DNA of 64,000 nt from Desulfobaculum sp044987625 (GCF_044987625.1 NZ_JBJDSB010000001.1:1-64000), one strand, 5' to 3'. Counted from the stretch's first letter, positions 44,214-52,465 are shown. Made by a program: numbers and translations. The notes: generated from the letters alone by a model not told the origin.

Positions 44214-44930
44214 CTAGAAATACCCCAGACTGTGCAACACTTCCAGATTCCTTTCCTTTTCCGTATCGCGCCCCGCGCGCTCCGGGGCGGCGGCATCCGC
44301 GCGGGCCGTGCAGGGCACGCAGCCAAGGGAGCGGTAGCCGTCCGCATACAGGGAGCAATACGGCAAACCCCGGTCCATGATATACGCCCACACGTCCATC
44401 TCCGTAAAATGCAGGACGGGGTGCGCCAGCACATGGTCCGGATTCTGGCGCGCCTCACAACTAGGGCGCGCCGCGCGGGAGGGGTGCTCGTCCGCGCGCA
44501 CGCCGGACAGCACAAGGTCCACACCCTGCTCGCGGATAGTGCGGCCTAGGGGAACGACTTTGAGGTCACGGCAGCAGGCCACTTTATCCTGCGCCAGCGG
44601 GTAGGCGGCAAGGTCCACGTCCGGGCGCGCCACGGTGAGGTCCAGCCCCCACGCGGCGGCGACGTCATCGCGCAGGGCCACCACTTCGGGGAACTTGCAC
44701 CCTGTATCTATAGATAATGCACGGGGGGTGACGGACGGGGCCACCGCGCCAAGGCACTCGCGCCACAGGGCGAGGGCCACGGTGGAGTCTTTGCCCGCCG
44801 TCCACGCCACGGCAATGCGCGTAGGATCAAACGTTTCGGCCAGCTGGGTCATAAAGCTGATGGCCGAGGCAACCTTCTCATCCAGCGTCTTGGCAGACGC
44901 CTCAAGCTGCGGTAGGGTTTGGTGTGTCAT
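44214..44930 (-). CDS. APS/PAPS reductase-like protein with Fe-S cysteines, lacking the catalytic Cys
   Basis: A 238-residue member of the CysH/PAPS-reductase fold. The nucleotide loop is WTAGKDSTVAL near residue 43. Cys119-Cys120 (DKVACCRDLKVVPL) and Cys204-x2-Cys207 (SLGCVPCTA) match the four ligands of the 4Fe-4S cluster in APS reductases. LSGVRADEHPSR and TEMDVWAYIMDRGLPY fit the family. The C-terminal ECGLH motif that carries the catalytic cysteine is absent; the protein ends about 30 residues after the CxxC. ATG 44930 has a GGAGAG site. It may be a sulfonucleotide enzyme with a different reaction. A sulfate reducer with dissimilatory APS reductase does not need it for energy metabolism. 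Confidence 0.8.
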   Translation of the reverse strand: MTHQTLPQLEASAKTLDEKVASAISFMTQLAETFDPTRIAVAWTAGKDSTVALALWRECLGAVAPSVTPRALSIDTGCKFPEVVALRDDVAAAWGLDLTVARPDVDLAAYPLAQDKVACCRDLKVVPLGRTIREQGVDLVLSGVRADEHPSRAARPSCEARQNPDHVLAHPVLHFTEMDVWAYIMDRGLPYCSLYADGYRSLGCVPCTARADAAAPERAGRDTEKERNLEVLHSLGYF

Positions 44931-45058
44931 GGAAGCTCTCCTTCGCGCCTGCTCTGCCGAGCCTGCGCGGGGGTGCAATACCGCACCACCAAAGCCCCTG
45001 ACAAGCGTCGCCACTCAAATGAATTCCGACTGGCCGGGATTTTTTTCCAAAAAAGTGC

Positions 45059-45087
45059 TTGACGGTGGAGGCCGGAAACCATAAACA
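45059..45087 (+). promoter_or_regulatory. promoter of tRNA-Arg copy 1
   Basis: TTGACG (45059-45064), 17 bases, TAAACA (45082-45087), followed by a GC-rich stretch before the tRNA at 45108. The same arrangement precedes the two other copies. Confidence 0.7.
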
Positions 45088-45107
45088 CCTTTTCGCGCCA
45101 ACGACGT

Positions 45108-45184
45108 GGGCCCGTAGCTCAGCTGGATAGAGTGCCTGGCTACGAACCAGTAGGTCGCAGGTTCGAATCCTGCCGGGCCCACCA
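45108..45184 (+). tRNA. tRNA-Arg(ACG), copy 1
   Basis: A 77-base cloverleaf: acceptor arms GGGCCCG and CGGGCCC, D-arm GCTC, anticodon loop CTACGAA with anticodon ACG, T-loop GTTCGAATC and an encoded CCA end. A34 would be deaminated to inosine to read CGU, CGC and CGA. It is identical to the copies at 45295 and 46131. Confidence 0.97.
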
Positions 45185-45193
45185 CGTAAGTAC

Positions 45194-45228
45194 AGCCCTG
45201 AAGCACATGCTTCAGGGCTTTTTCTTTT
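45194..45228 (+). terminator. terminator of tRNA-Arg copy 1
   Basis: Twelve-base arms AGCCCTGAAGCA (45194-45205) and TGCTTCAGGGCT (45208-45219), then T-rich sequence. Nearly the same hairpin follows the other two copies. Confidence 0.92.
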
Positions 45229-45245
45229 CCTTTCCCAAAAAGTGC

Positions 45246-45274
45246 TTGACGCTGAAGGCTGAAAACCATAAACA
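45246..45274 (+). promoter_or_regulatory. promoter of tRNA-Arg copy 2
   Basis: TTGACG (45246-45251), 17 bases, TAAACA (45269-45274), 20 bases before the tRNA. It starts 23 bases after the terminator T-run of copy 1. Confidence 0.7.
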
Positions 45275-45294
45275 CCTTCCCGCGCCAACGATGT

Positions 45295-45371
45295 GGGCCC
45301 GTAGCTCAGCTGGATAGAGTGCCTGGCTACGAACCAGTAGGTCGCAGGTTCGAATCCTGCCGGGCCCACCA
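45295..45371 (+). tRNA. tRNA-Arg(ACG), copy 2
   Basis: Identical in all 77 bases to copy 1, including the CCA end, with anticodon ACG. The upstream box differs at a few positions between promoter elements, so the copies are not perfect duplicates outside the tRNA. Confidence 0.97.
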
Positions 45372-45380
45372 CGCAAGTAC

Positions 45381-45410
45381 AGCCCTGAAGCATATGCTTC
45401 AGGGCTTTTT
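45381..45410 (+). terminator. terminator of tRNA-Arg copy 2
   Basis: A fully symmetrical 26-base inverted repeat (45381-45406) with a TAT-type centre, followed by TTTTT. Confidence 0.92.
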
Positions 45411-45547
45411 CGTTGCCCTCCAGTCCCCCTCGCGCCGAAGCGCCCCCCTCCCCAAAACTTTTCCCCACTCCATCATGACAACCGCGCCAAGCATTGCTAC
45501 TGTGACTCTACTTTATCCGGTTCAACCGCAGACACAGTGAGGCAGCC

Positions 45548-46039
45548 ATGCGTTTCCGCTCCGGCTTCATGACTTTTGCCCTTGTGGCGCTTTGCGTTCT
45601 TTTCACGGCTTCCGCCTTTGCCGCCGAGCGGCTGGGGGCCAGCAAGGGGCAGAGCGTGTATGTTCCCGTTTACTCCCACGTGTACCACGGCGCAAAAAAC
45701 CGCGCGGTACAGATGACCACCATGGTCAGCATCCGCAACACCAACCGGCGCGAGGATATCACCCTCACCGCCGTGCGCTACTACGACACCAAGGGCCACC
45801 TTGTGCGCTCCTACGTGCGGGAACCCATCGTCATTCCGTCCATGGCGACGCAGGAATTCATCGTCAGCCTCAAGGACACAACCGGCGGGTCCGGGGCCAA
45901 CTTCATTGTGGAGTGGGAAGCCGCAACGCGCGTCTCCAACCCTGTGGTGGAGGCGCTGATGCTTAGTACGGAATCCAGCCTCGGGATTTCCTTCGTGCGG
46001 CCGGGGCGCATCCTCTCGGAAAAGGACGCCGTGCGGTAG
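45548..46039 (+). CDS. DUF3124-like exported protein
   Basis: A 163-residue protein with a Sec signal peptide (hydrophobic stretch near residues 8-24, AFAAE cleavage region). The mature part is beta-rich: VYVPVYSHVYHG, MVSIRNTNRREDITLTAVRYYDTKG and IVEWEA. This pattern fits DUF3124, a periplasmic family of unknown function. A GAGG site precedes the ATG. The gene is inserted between the second and third copies of the tRNA-Arg cassette, on the same strand; its 3' end is 43 bases before the third cassette's promoter. Confidence 0.82.
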   Translation: MRFRSGFMTFALVALCVLFTASAFAAERLGASKGQSVYVPVYSHVYHGAKNRAVQMTTMVSIRNTNRREDITLTAVRYYDTKGHLVRSYVREPIVIPSMATQEFIVSLKDTTGGSGANFIVEWEAATRVSNPVVEALMLSTESSLGISFVRPGRILSEKDAVR

Positions 46040-46081
46040 CGGATTTTTCAGACAGCTTGCGGAATTTTTTCAAAAAAGTGC

Positions 46082-46110
46082 TTGACGGTAACGGCTGAAA
46101 ACCATAGACA
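46082..46110 (+). promoter_or_regulatory. promoter of tRNA-Arg copy 3
   Basis: TTGACG (46082-46087), 17 bases, TAGACA (46105-46110). It differs from copies 1 and 2 by one base in the -10 box and keeps the same spacing to the tRNA. Confidence 0.68.
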
Positions 46111-46130
46111 CGTTTTCGCGCCAACGACGT

Positions 46131-46207
46131 GGGCCCGTAGCTCAGCTGGATAGAGTGCCTGGCTACGAACCAGTAGGTCGCAGGTTCGAATCCTGCCGGG
46201 CCCACCA
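46131..46207 (+). tRNA. tRNA-Arg(ACG), copy 3
   Basis: Identical in all 77 bases to copies 1 and 2, anticodon ACG, encoded CCA. It is separated from copy 2 by the DUF3124-like gene. Confidence 0.97.
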
Positions 46208-46216
46208 CGTAAGTAC

Positions 46217-46247
46217 AGCCCTGAAGCATATGCTTCAGGGCTTTTTT
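46217..46247 (+). terminator. terminator of tRNA-Arg copy 3, overlapping a convergent gene end
   Basis: The same symmetrical 26-base inverted repeat (46217-46242) followed by six T. The last codons and stop of the convergent diguanylate cyclase gene (stop at 46235-46237) lie inside it, so the terminator also encodes that protein's C-terminus. Confidence 0.9.
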
Positions 46248-47218
46248 GTTGCGCCTGATGTCGGCCCCGTGCCCTGCTCCATCACCACGCGGTTACGTCC
46301 TCTCGTCTTTGCTGTATACAGCGCCTCGTCCGCACGGCGGACCATGGACCCTCTATCATCGCCCTGCTTATACGACGAAACGCCAAAGCTCGCCGTCACG
46401 CGGCGGGATTCGCCGGGGATGACTTCGCTCGCCTCCAAGGCCTCACGAACCCGGCTGGCAAAGGCGTAGCCGTCCGAAGCATCACAGTGTGGCAACGCCA
46501 CCACAAATTCCTCCCCGCCAAAACGCCCGGCCAAATCCTCCCGGCGGCACCCAGCCGCCAGAATTCCCGCCACATGGCGGAGCACCACATCGCCGACATC
46601 ATGGCCGTAGGTGTCGTTGATGGACTTAAAGTGGTCGATGTCCATCATGACCACCGACAGCGCAACCCCCTGCCGCGCCGCCTGCGCCAGCAGGCTTTCC
46701 AAATACTCAAAAAACGCCCTGCGGTTGGCAAGACCCGTCAATTCATCCGTCCGGCTGAGTTTTTCAATCTTGGCGTTGGCGGCCTCCAGCTCGCGGTTTT
46801 TCGAGGCCATCTCGCGGCTGATGTTCACGAGATCCCCGGTCAACAGCGCAAGATTCTCCAGCGTTTTGCGCTCCGCACTGCCCACAAACTCCCCAAGCAG
46901 CAAAAAACCACCGTCCACAGCAAACAGCACCACACGAAACAGCCGCGTGTCGCCATGAAACCGGCACAACGCAGGCAGAGACAAAGTGGGCGGAATGGAA
47001 GGGACCAGCTCGACAGGTTCACCGCCGGGCATACAGAACACCTCCTCAAGAGGCTGCCCCGCAAGCGGCTGATGGGAGCCAGACGCGCGGCGAAAGCCAT
47101 CGCTGCACTCCACAATGCGCTCCGATGCGTCAATGAACGCAAAAAGCATGGTTTCCGACGCGTCGCAGAACTGGTGCACAACGTCACTGTTCCTGCGCCA
47201 CGCCTCAAACAGCGTCAC
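46235..47218 (-). CDS. PAS-GGDEF diguanylate cyclase
   Basis: Makes cyclic di-GMP from two GTP. The 327-residue cytosolic protein has an N-terminal PAS-like sensor (about residues 10-110), a helical linker, and a GGDEF domain with SRTDELTGLANRRAF, DIDHFKSINDTYGHDVGD and an intact GGEEF at residues 234-238. An inhibitory RxxD (RRED) lies five residues before GGEEF, so product feedback is expected. I chose the GTG at 47218: it has a GGGAG site and gives a four-base overlap (GTGA) with the B12 sensor stop; an ATG at 47251 would overlap by 37 bases. The coupling suggests both form one signalling unit. Confidence 0.93.
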   Translation of the reverse strand: MTLFEAWRRNSDVVHQFCDASETMLFAFIDASERIVECSDGFRRASGSHQPLAGQPLEEVFCMPGGEPVELVPSIPPTLSLPALCRFHGDTRLFRVVLFAVDGGFLLLGEFVGSAERKTLENLALLTGDLVNISREMASKNRELEAANAKIEKLSRTDELTGLANRRAFFEYLESLLAQAARQGVALSVVMMDIDHFKSINDTYGHDVGDVVLRHVAGILAAGCRREDLAGRFGGEEFVVALPHCDASDGYAFASRVREALEASEVIPGESRRVTASFGVSSYKQGDDRGSMVRRADEALYTAKTRGRNRVVMEQGTGPTSGATKKP

Positions 47219-48357
47219 TGTTCTCCCTCGCGCCACCAGCGTCTGGCGCACTCCACGGCCTGTATGCAGTCCTGTGTGTAGGCGTCCGCACCCATCGCCT
47301 CCGCGATGGATTCATCCCAGCCAAAGGCCTGCCCGCCAACCATAATGCGGCACTCCGCAAGCTCCGGCATAGCCCGCACGTCCTGTATCAACTGATAAAT
47401 ACTGCGGAAATTGAACGGCGTGGTCATGGAAATGGCGATAATATCGGGCTGCTCCGCCCGCGCCATGCGGATAAGCGCTTCATGCGGGGTGTTGGCGCCA
47501 AGGTACAACACGTTCCATCCGTCGTACTCCAAACAGCTTGAGACCATCCATGCCCCGATTTCATGAAATTCGTTGGGCGAGGCCGTTACCAGCACCTTGC
47601 CGCGCACCTTGGGCACATAGATGCCATCCACAAACAACGACGCCAGCGTCCGCGCGGTGAGGGTAGAGGCCAAATGTTCCTGCGCCACAGTCACCTTTCC
47701 CTCGGCCCACATCTCCCCAACGGTATAGAGCGCGGGCTGTACCACGTGCAGATAAAACGGTCCCGGCTCCAGCCCGCCCACAGCCTCGCGCCCAATGGCG
47801 ATACAGCGCGGACTGTCCGCCGTCAGCAGGCATTCCAAAAATTCCTCATACACCGACTGCCACGCACCGGGAAGCTCCGGCGTCCAGGGCGTTGCCGCCT
47901 CGGCCAGACGAATCACATCGTCGTGTTTGTCCAGCAGCCAGTCATAATACGCCACTATTTCGCGAGCCTGCTCCTGCCCAAGGGTTTCGGCAATAACCGT
48001 GCGCCACGCTTCAAGTTCCACCCGAAAATACTCATACGCAAAGCCCTGCCCCGAGTACGCCCGGTAGACCCACGGCATCATATTCACCAGCAACGTTGTC
48101 GCGCGGAGCAGAAACACATCCGCCATAAACGCGCCGTGATGGCGGTGGTTGTCATGCATCATACTCACAGGTGCCGACCCAATAAGCAGACCAAGGTCAT
48201 CACGCTGACCAAAAGACCGGCTTACCGCTTCCGCCATACGCGGCGACTGCCGCAGATATTCCTCCACGACTGCAGGTGGCACATGGGGCAGCCCCTTCGA
48301 TTCCTCAACCAACTGCGACATCGTCTTTTTCCACCACTCACCTGCTCCGGAAATCAT
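47215..48357 (-). CDS. cobalamin-binding sensor protein
   Basis: A 380-residue cytosolic protein. Residues 1-160 form a helical domain with a His-rich stretch (MMHDNHRHHG, 67-75) that I cannot place. Residues about 165-240 match the B12-binding helical domain, with W217-x9-E227-H228, the cap motif of CarH-type photoreceptors. Residues about 253-375 are a B12-binding Rossmann domain with NEFHEIG, where His265 would be the lower axial ligand. No DNA-binding domain is seen. It lies directly before, and overlaps by four bases, a diguanylate cyclase, so B12 form, light or corrinoid state could set cyclic di-GMP output. Corrinoid methyl-transfer proteins are the main alternative, but no methyltransferase gene is near. 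Confidence 0.87.
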   Translation of the reverse strand: MISGAGEWWKKTMSQLVEESKGLPHVPPAVVEEYLRQSPRMAEAVSRSFGQRDDLGLLIGSAPVSMMHDNHRHHGAFMADVFLLRATTLLVNMMPWVYRAYSGQGFAYEYFRVELEAWRTVIAETLGQEQAREIVAYYDWLLDKHDDVIRLAEAATPWTPELPGAWQSVYEEFLECLLTADSPRCIAIGREAVGGLEPGPFYLHVVQPALYTVGEMWAEGKVTVAQEHLASTLTARTLASLFVDGIYVPKVRGKVLVTASPNEFHEIGAWMVSSCLEYDGWNVLYLGANTPHEALIRMARAEQPDIIAISMTTPFNFRSIYQLIQDVRAMPELAECRIMVGGQAFGWDESIAEAMGADAYTQDCIQAVECARRWWREGEQ

Positions 48358-48396
48358 AAGCGTCCCCCTTGCATGCCATCACACATGCCGCGCGTT

Positions 48397-51162
48397 TCAG
48401 TGGGCCGCACGCCCGCTGCCAACATCCTCGTGTTGCGTCTTTCCTTCGTCCACACGGCATGCATCGCCGTAGGGCAAACGGATGACAAACCTCGCCCCTT
48501 TTTCGCTGGCGGCTGGCTCCACATAAAATTCACCGCCATGGTTCTGCGTCACAATAAAATACGACACGGACAAGCCAAGGCCCGTCCCCTCCCCGGGGTC
48601 GCGCGTAGTGAAGAATGGTTCAAACACCCTCCGCCGGTCCGCCTCGGGCACCCCCGGTCCGTTGTCCTCGACCTCCACCACCACGTAGCCCCCCTCGAGC
48701 CGCGTGGTCAGGCGGAGCGTCCCTTCCTCGCCCTCGCGCACTGTCTCCTGCACGGCCTGTACGGCGTTGCGCAACACATTGAGAAGCACCTGCTCAAGCT
48801 CCGCACGGTTGCAGGGCACACACAGGGCCGAGGCGTCAAACTCCCGCTCAATGCGCACGCCGGAAAGCAGGTCCGTCTGCTTCTGCCGCATTTCCGCCGC
48901 CAGCAGGTCCATGGCCCTGTCCACGCACTCCGTAATGCGGCACGGCTCGCGCCCGCCGTCTACGGAATCGCTAAACTCCAACATATTGCGGACAATGCTC
49001 GCCGCCCGCGTCCCGGCTTGACGGATGCCCATCAGCATCCTGTCTATCCCCCGGCGCTCCAAATACTGCCGCACAGCATCAAGGTTGACGCCCACCTCGC
49101 CCGCGACCTGCGTATTGGACGGGAGCGATTCGGAAAACCGGCGCTCAATGTTCTGCACACTTTGCAGTACCGCACCGAGGGGATTGTTCAATTCATGCGC
49201 CATACCTGCCGCAAGACCGCCAAGGGAGAGCATCTTTTCATTTTGGGTCATCAGTTCGCGCATGCGGCGCATTTCGGTAACGTCGCGGACGATGGCCTGC
49301 ACGTAATTCACGTTATCCACCACAAAGCCAGACAGGGACACCTCCGCATCGAACATGGTCCCATCGGCCCGCCTATGACGCCACTCAAACACGCGGCTGT
49401 GGCCCTGCTCCGCCGCCTCCAACAACTCCGCCGCCTGCTCTGAGGATAGCCCCCCTCCGGGCTGGACACGGGGCGAAAAATCACTCGGCGTTGTGCCAAG
49501 TATTTCCTTGCGCGATACGCCCATCAACTCCTCACAGCTTGGATTGCAGTCCCACAGCCGCCCGCCCCGCAGGATGACAATGCCATCGTGCGCGGCCTCG
49601 AAAAGCAGGCGGTAGCGGCCTTCACTCTCGCGCAGGGCGCGCTCCGCCGCGCGGCGCTCGGTAACGTCATCACCAAAGCCGACAACCTCCAGCAATTCAC
49701 CAGTCGGCGCAAAGCGGTTCATGGACGTCCACATAATGGTGCGGGTGGTCCCATCCTTCGCCGTGAGGTCCATCTCGTAGCCGGAGACATCCAGCCCTTG
49801 CATCTCGCTGAACAGCTTTTCCACCTGCGCGTAGCTTTCGCCGGGATAGAAGGTGGTCCACCAGTTGCGCCCCACAAGCTCCTCCTGGTGGTAGCCTGTC
49901 GCGGCCTCGCCAAAGGGGTTGAGAAATGTCGTCTCGCCGTCTGCGGTGACGCCGCAGATAATGGCCGGGGTCTTCTCGATAATGCGCGCGGAGCGGTCAC
50001 GCTCGGCCTCCAGCGCCCGGCGGGAGCGGTACAGCGACACAAGCACTCCGCCAAAGCCCACCACAAGGACAAACAGCGCCGCAAATGCGCCGCCAAACAG
50101 CATCACCGTCACAGGGCGAAAACGCATGCCCTTGTCGTCCCCGCCGAGGACCTCGCTCCCCGGTGGAAGCGCTTCGGCGTTGATGCCATGCTGTTCCATC
50201 TCGCCCTGATCAAAAAGGAAACGGGCGTGGCCCTCGTGCTGTACAGGGATGTCCTCCACAGCATCGCCGGACAGAATCCGCGCGGCCATAAGCCCCGCCC
50301 TGCGGCCTTGGTCAAATCCGCTCACACACTTGCCGCCCATCACGCCCGCACCAATGAACCACTCCGTGCGGCTGAAGACCGGCACCGAACAGGCCTGCAG
50401 CACATCATGCAACCTGTCCTCGGAGATGTAGTCCCCCAGCATATCCCGCCAGAAGGAGATGAGGAAGACAAAGGAATCCTGCGGCAGGCTCGACAGCTTG
50501 CGCAGCAAGTCATCTGACATAAAGTCCCGCAGGACGATAACCGCGAGGTCCGGATGCTTCAGCGCCATTATATCCCGAAAGCGCGCAAGGTTAATCTCGC
50601 CCGTCGTGGTCCGGTCCGCCACCACGTAGACGGTGTCGGTCTGCGGCCACAGCGTTCTGGCCACCTTGATGTTTTCGGCAAAGTCGCCGCGCTCAATCAC
50701 CCCTGTCACCCCGGACTGCCCCCGAAGCATACCGCGCGAGAACCCATTCACCCCGCAAAAGACAATGGGCGCATCGGGAAAAAGCTCGCGCCGGTACTGC
50801 AAGGCAAATTCAAGGGCGATATTGTCCGACGTCAGCACCACATCAAACCGTGTTTTGCGGTACTTGCGCTGATAGGCCGCAAACAGCGCGTGCTGATAGG
50901 CAGGCGTGCTGTCGCGCTTGGCGTCCATATATTCCACGGAGATATCAACATCGGCGTAATCGCCCAGCACAGCCTCATATCCGCGCTGGATATTGTCGGT
51001 CCACACCGAAGGGTGATAGGAGTGAAGGGTCAGAACATTCCGCCGGCCGGCGGACTCCTGCGCAGCGCCCAAAGCGGGGCACAACAGCGCGCCGCAGGCA
51101 ACCAGCCCCAAAACAAACAGCCCAAAAGGAACACGCGCCACGCGCAACGTGTTTGGATTCAT
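48397..51162 (-). CDS. sensor histidine kinase with periplasmic ABC-type binding domain
   Basis: A 921-residue membrane kinase. A signal/anchor (residues about 10-33) precedes a large periplasmic domain (about 40-340) resembling ABC-type substrate-binding sensors (LTLHSYHPSVWTDNIQRGYEA, LTSDNIALEFAL). A transmembrane helix follows near 352-376. Two PAS domains (about 390-515 and 525-645) lead to the kinase core with MAHELNNPLGAVLQSVQN and the ATP lid GEGTGLGLSVSY. No receiver is fused. A GGAGG site precedes the ATG. It ends 39 bases before the B12 sensor gene, so all three may be cotranscribed. Its ligand is unknown. Confidence 0.92.
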   Translation of the reverse strand: MNPNTLRVARVPFGLFVLGLVACGALLCPALGAAQESAGRRNVLTLHSYHPSVWTDNIQRGYEAVLGDYADVDISVEYMDAKRDSTPAYQHALFAAYQRKYRKTRFDVVLTSDNIALEFALQYRRELFPDAPIVFCGVNGFSRGMLRGQSGVTGVIERGDFAENIKVARTLWPQTDTVYVVADRTTTGEINLARFRDIMALKHPDLAVIVLRDFMSDDLLRKLSSLPQDSFVFLISFWRDMLGDYISEDRLHDVLQACSVPVFSRTEWFIGAGVMGGKCVSGFDQGRRAGLMAARILSGDAVEDIPVQHEGHARFLFDQGEMEQHGINAEALPPGSEVLGGDDKGMRFRPVTVMLFGGAFAALFVLVVGFGGVLVSLYRSRRALEAERDRSARIIEKTPAIICGVTADGETTFLNPFGEAATGYHQEELVGRNWWTTFYPGESYAQVEKLFSEMQGLDVSGYEMDLTAKDGTTRTIMWTSMNRFAPTGELLEVVGFGDDVTERRAAERALRESEGRYRLLFEAAHDGIVILRGGRLWDCNPSCEELMGVSRKEILGTTPSDFSPRVQPGGGLSSEQAAELLEAAEQGHSRVFEWRHRRADGTMFDAEVSLSGFVVDNVNYVQAIVRDVTEMRRMRELMTQNEKMLSLGGLAAGMAHELNNPLGAVLQSVQNIERRFSESLPSNTQVAGEVGVNLDAVRQYLERRGIDRMLMGIRQAGTRAASIVRNMLEFSDSVDGGREPCRITECVDRAMDLLAAEMRQKQTDLLSGVRIEREFDASALCVPCNRAELEQVLLNVLRNAVQAVQETVREGEEGTLRLTTRLEGGYVVVEVEDNGPGVPEADRRRVFEPFFTTRDPGEGTGLGLSVSYFIVTQNHGGEFYVEPAASEKGARFVIRLPYGDACRVDEGKTQHEDVGSGRAAH

Positions 51163-51375
51163 GGATTACTGCCTCCACAGCAAGCGCAACGCCAGCTCAC
51201 GATAGACTCGTCGAAATGACATAAGAATCGATACATACACGCTATCGCAAAGCCGATAATTCGACAATACTCCTCACCGCAAAGAGCGTTGCCATCAGGG
51301 TGTCTCTGGGATACAGACTGTCGCCGCAGCGGCCGGCACGGCAGGCGACCAAACCGCATCAGCCGAGGAAAGGTC

Positions 51376-52200
51376 ATGCTCCAAGGCCAACAAGGTACCC
51401 CGTTTCAGCGTGTCCGGCGCAACATCGCCCGCGCCTCCCACGCCCTGCAGAAAGAGGACTACACAAAGGCTATTGCCGCCGCCAAAACCGCGTTCCAAAC
51501 CGTGCCCAAGTGCCGCAACCTCTACGGGCAGCAAAAGATTGAGCTCAAATTCATGCTGGAGGACTTTTGCGGCACATTCAGCACCAACCCCGGCATTCTG
51601 GACATTCTGGCCAAGATGCACATGCGCGTCAGGCCGTACATCAAGTACGACGGCAACCCGGCCCTTATCGTCAACCGGCTGGATATTCTGCAAACCCGCA
51701 TCGAAGACCTGGAGCGCGAAAAGGAAGAGCAAACCCGCGCCGCCATGGACCAAAAACGGCAGGAATATCTGGCGCATGCCGAGGAATACTTCCGCACCGG
51801 AGAAACCCCGCGCGCCAAGTCCTACCTGCGGCGGGTGGTGGATGAATACGGCGACACGCCCGGCGTCATCACCGATGTGGGCAAACGCATGCTGGACGCC
51901 GAACTGTTTGTGGAGGCCGCAGAGATACTGGAGGACAGCCGCGCCCGCTTCCCCAGCGACGCCGCCGCCTATCAGCATTGCGTCAACGCCTATCTGGGCA
52001 TGCAGGAATACGCCAAGGCGGAAACCGTCTACAAGGACGCCCTGCGCCAGTTCGGCAACCATCCCCGCACGCTGCTGAACCTGAGTAAGCTCTACCTCGC
52101 ATGGCGCAAGCGCGACGACGCCTACGAGTACGCCCGCCGCGCTCTGGAGGCCGACCCGGGGCTGGACGAAGCGCGTAAAATTATGGAAAAGACCGAGTAA
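51376..52200 (+). CDS. TPR-repeat protein
   Basis: A 274-residue soluble helical protein. Tetratricopeptide-type repeats are seen near residues 20-50 and in the C-terminal half (YLAHAEEYFRTGETPRAKSY, AYLGMQEYAKAETVYKDAL, LLNLSKLYLAWRKRDDAYEY), separated by a coiled coil (RIEDLEREKEEQTRAAMDQK). Such proteins act as scaffolds; no partner is evident. ATG 51376 has a GAGGAAAG site. It is transcribed divergently from the sensor kinase. Confidence 0.82.
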   Translation: MLQGQQGTPFQRVRRNIARASHALQKEDYTKAIAAAKTAFQTVPKCRNLYGQQKIELKFMLEDFCGTFSTNPGILDILAKMHMRVRPYIKYDGNPALIVNRLDILQTRIEDLEREKEEQTRAAMDQKRQEYLAHAEEYFRTGETPRAKSYLRRVVDEYGDTPGVITDVGKRMLDAELFVEAAEILEDSRARFPSDAAAYQHCVNAYLGMQEYAKAETVYKDALRQFGNHPRTLLNLSKLYLAWRKRDDAYEYARRALEADPGLDEARKIMEKTE

Positions 52201-52246
52201 CCAAGCCCACACCACCATTACCAAATCAGCAGGATACACGACGCTT

Positions 52247-52465
52247 ATGGACCTGAAAGCAAGCATCGCCCGCGCGTGGCGCACCGCACGTGACGACGAA
52301 CGAGACATGGTAGTCGGCAAGGAAGGCGACAGCGGTTGGATTATCCTGCCGCTGGAGGATTCGCGCTCCGACATGATGCGCCCCAGCATCATCGTAACGC
52401 CAAACGGCCTGCGCTATCCCGAGGACCACGACAGGGTGGCGGAATTCGTCGCGCAGGGGGAGTAG
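52247..52465 (+). CDS. small hypothetical protein
   Basis: A 72-residue charged protein with no signal peptide or membrane helix. The sequence around GWIILPLEDSRSDMMRPSI and NGLRYPEDHDRVAEFV looks like a small folded domain, but I recognise no family. It follows the TPR gene by 46 bases on the same strand and precedes a bidirectional terminator. The ribosome site is weak. Confidence 0.6.
   Translation: MDLKASIARAWRTARDDERDMVVGKEGDSGWIILPLEDSRSDMMRPSIIVTPNGLRYPEDHDRVAEFVAQGE

Noticed and set aside
45015..45275. Minus-strand open frames across the tRNA-Arg genes (also 45963-46229 and 44902-45468) with VGPAGFEPATYWF
   Set aside because: These are antisense readings of the tRNAs, a well-known source of false proteins. 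The tRNA cloverleaf explains the conservation.
45108..46207. tRNA-Arg repeats as attachment sites of an integrated element
   Set aside because: There is no integrase or other mobile gene near, and the repeats include full promoters and terminators.
47219..47251. ATG 47251 as the cyclase start
   Set aside because: It overlaps the B12 sensor by 37 bases without a clear ribosome site, whereas GTG 47218 has one and gives a four-base overlap.
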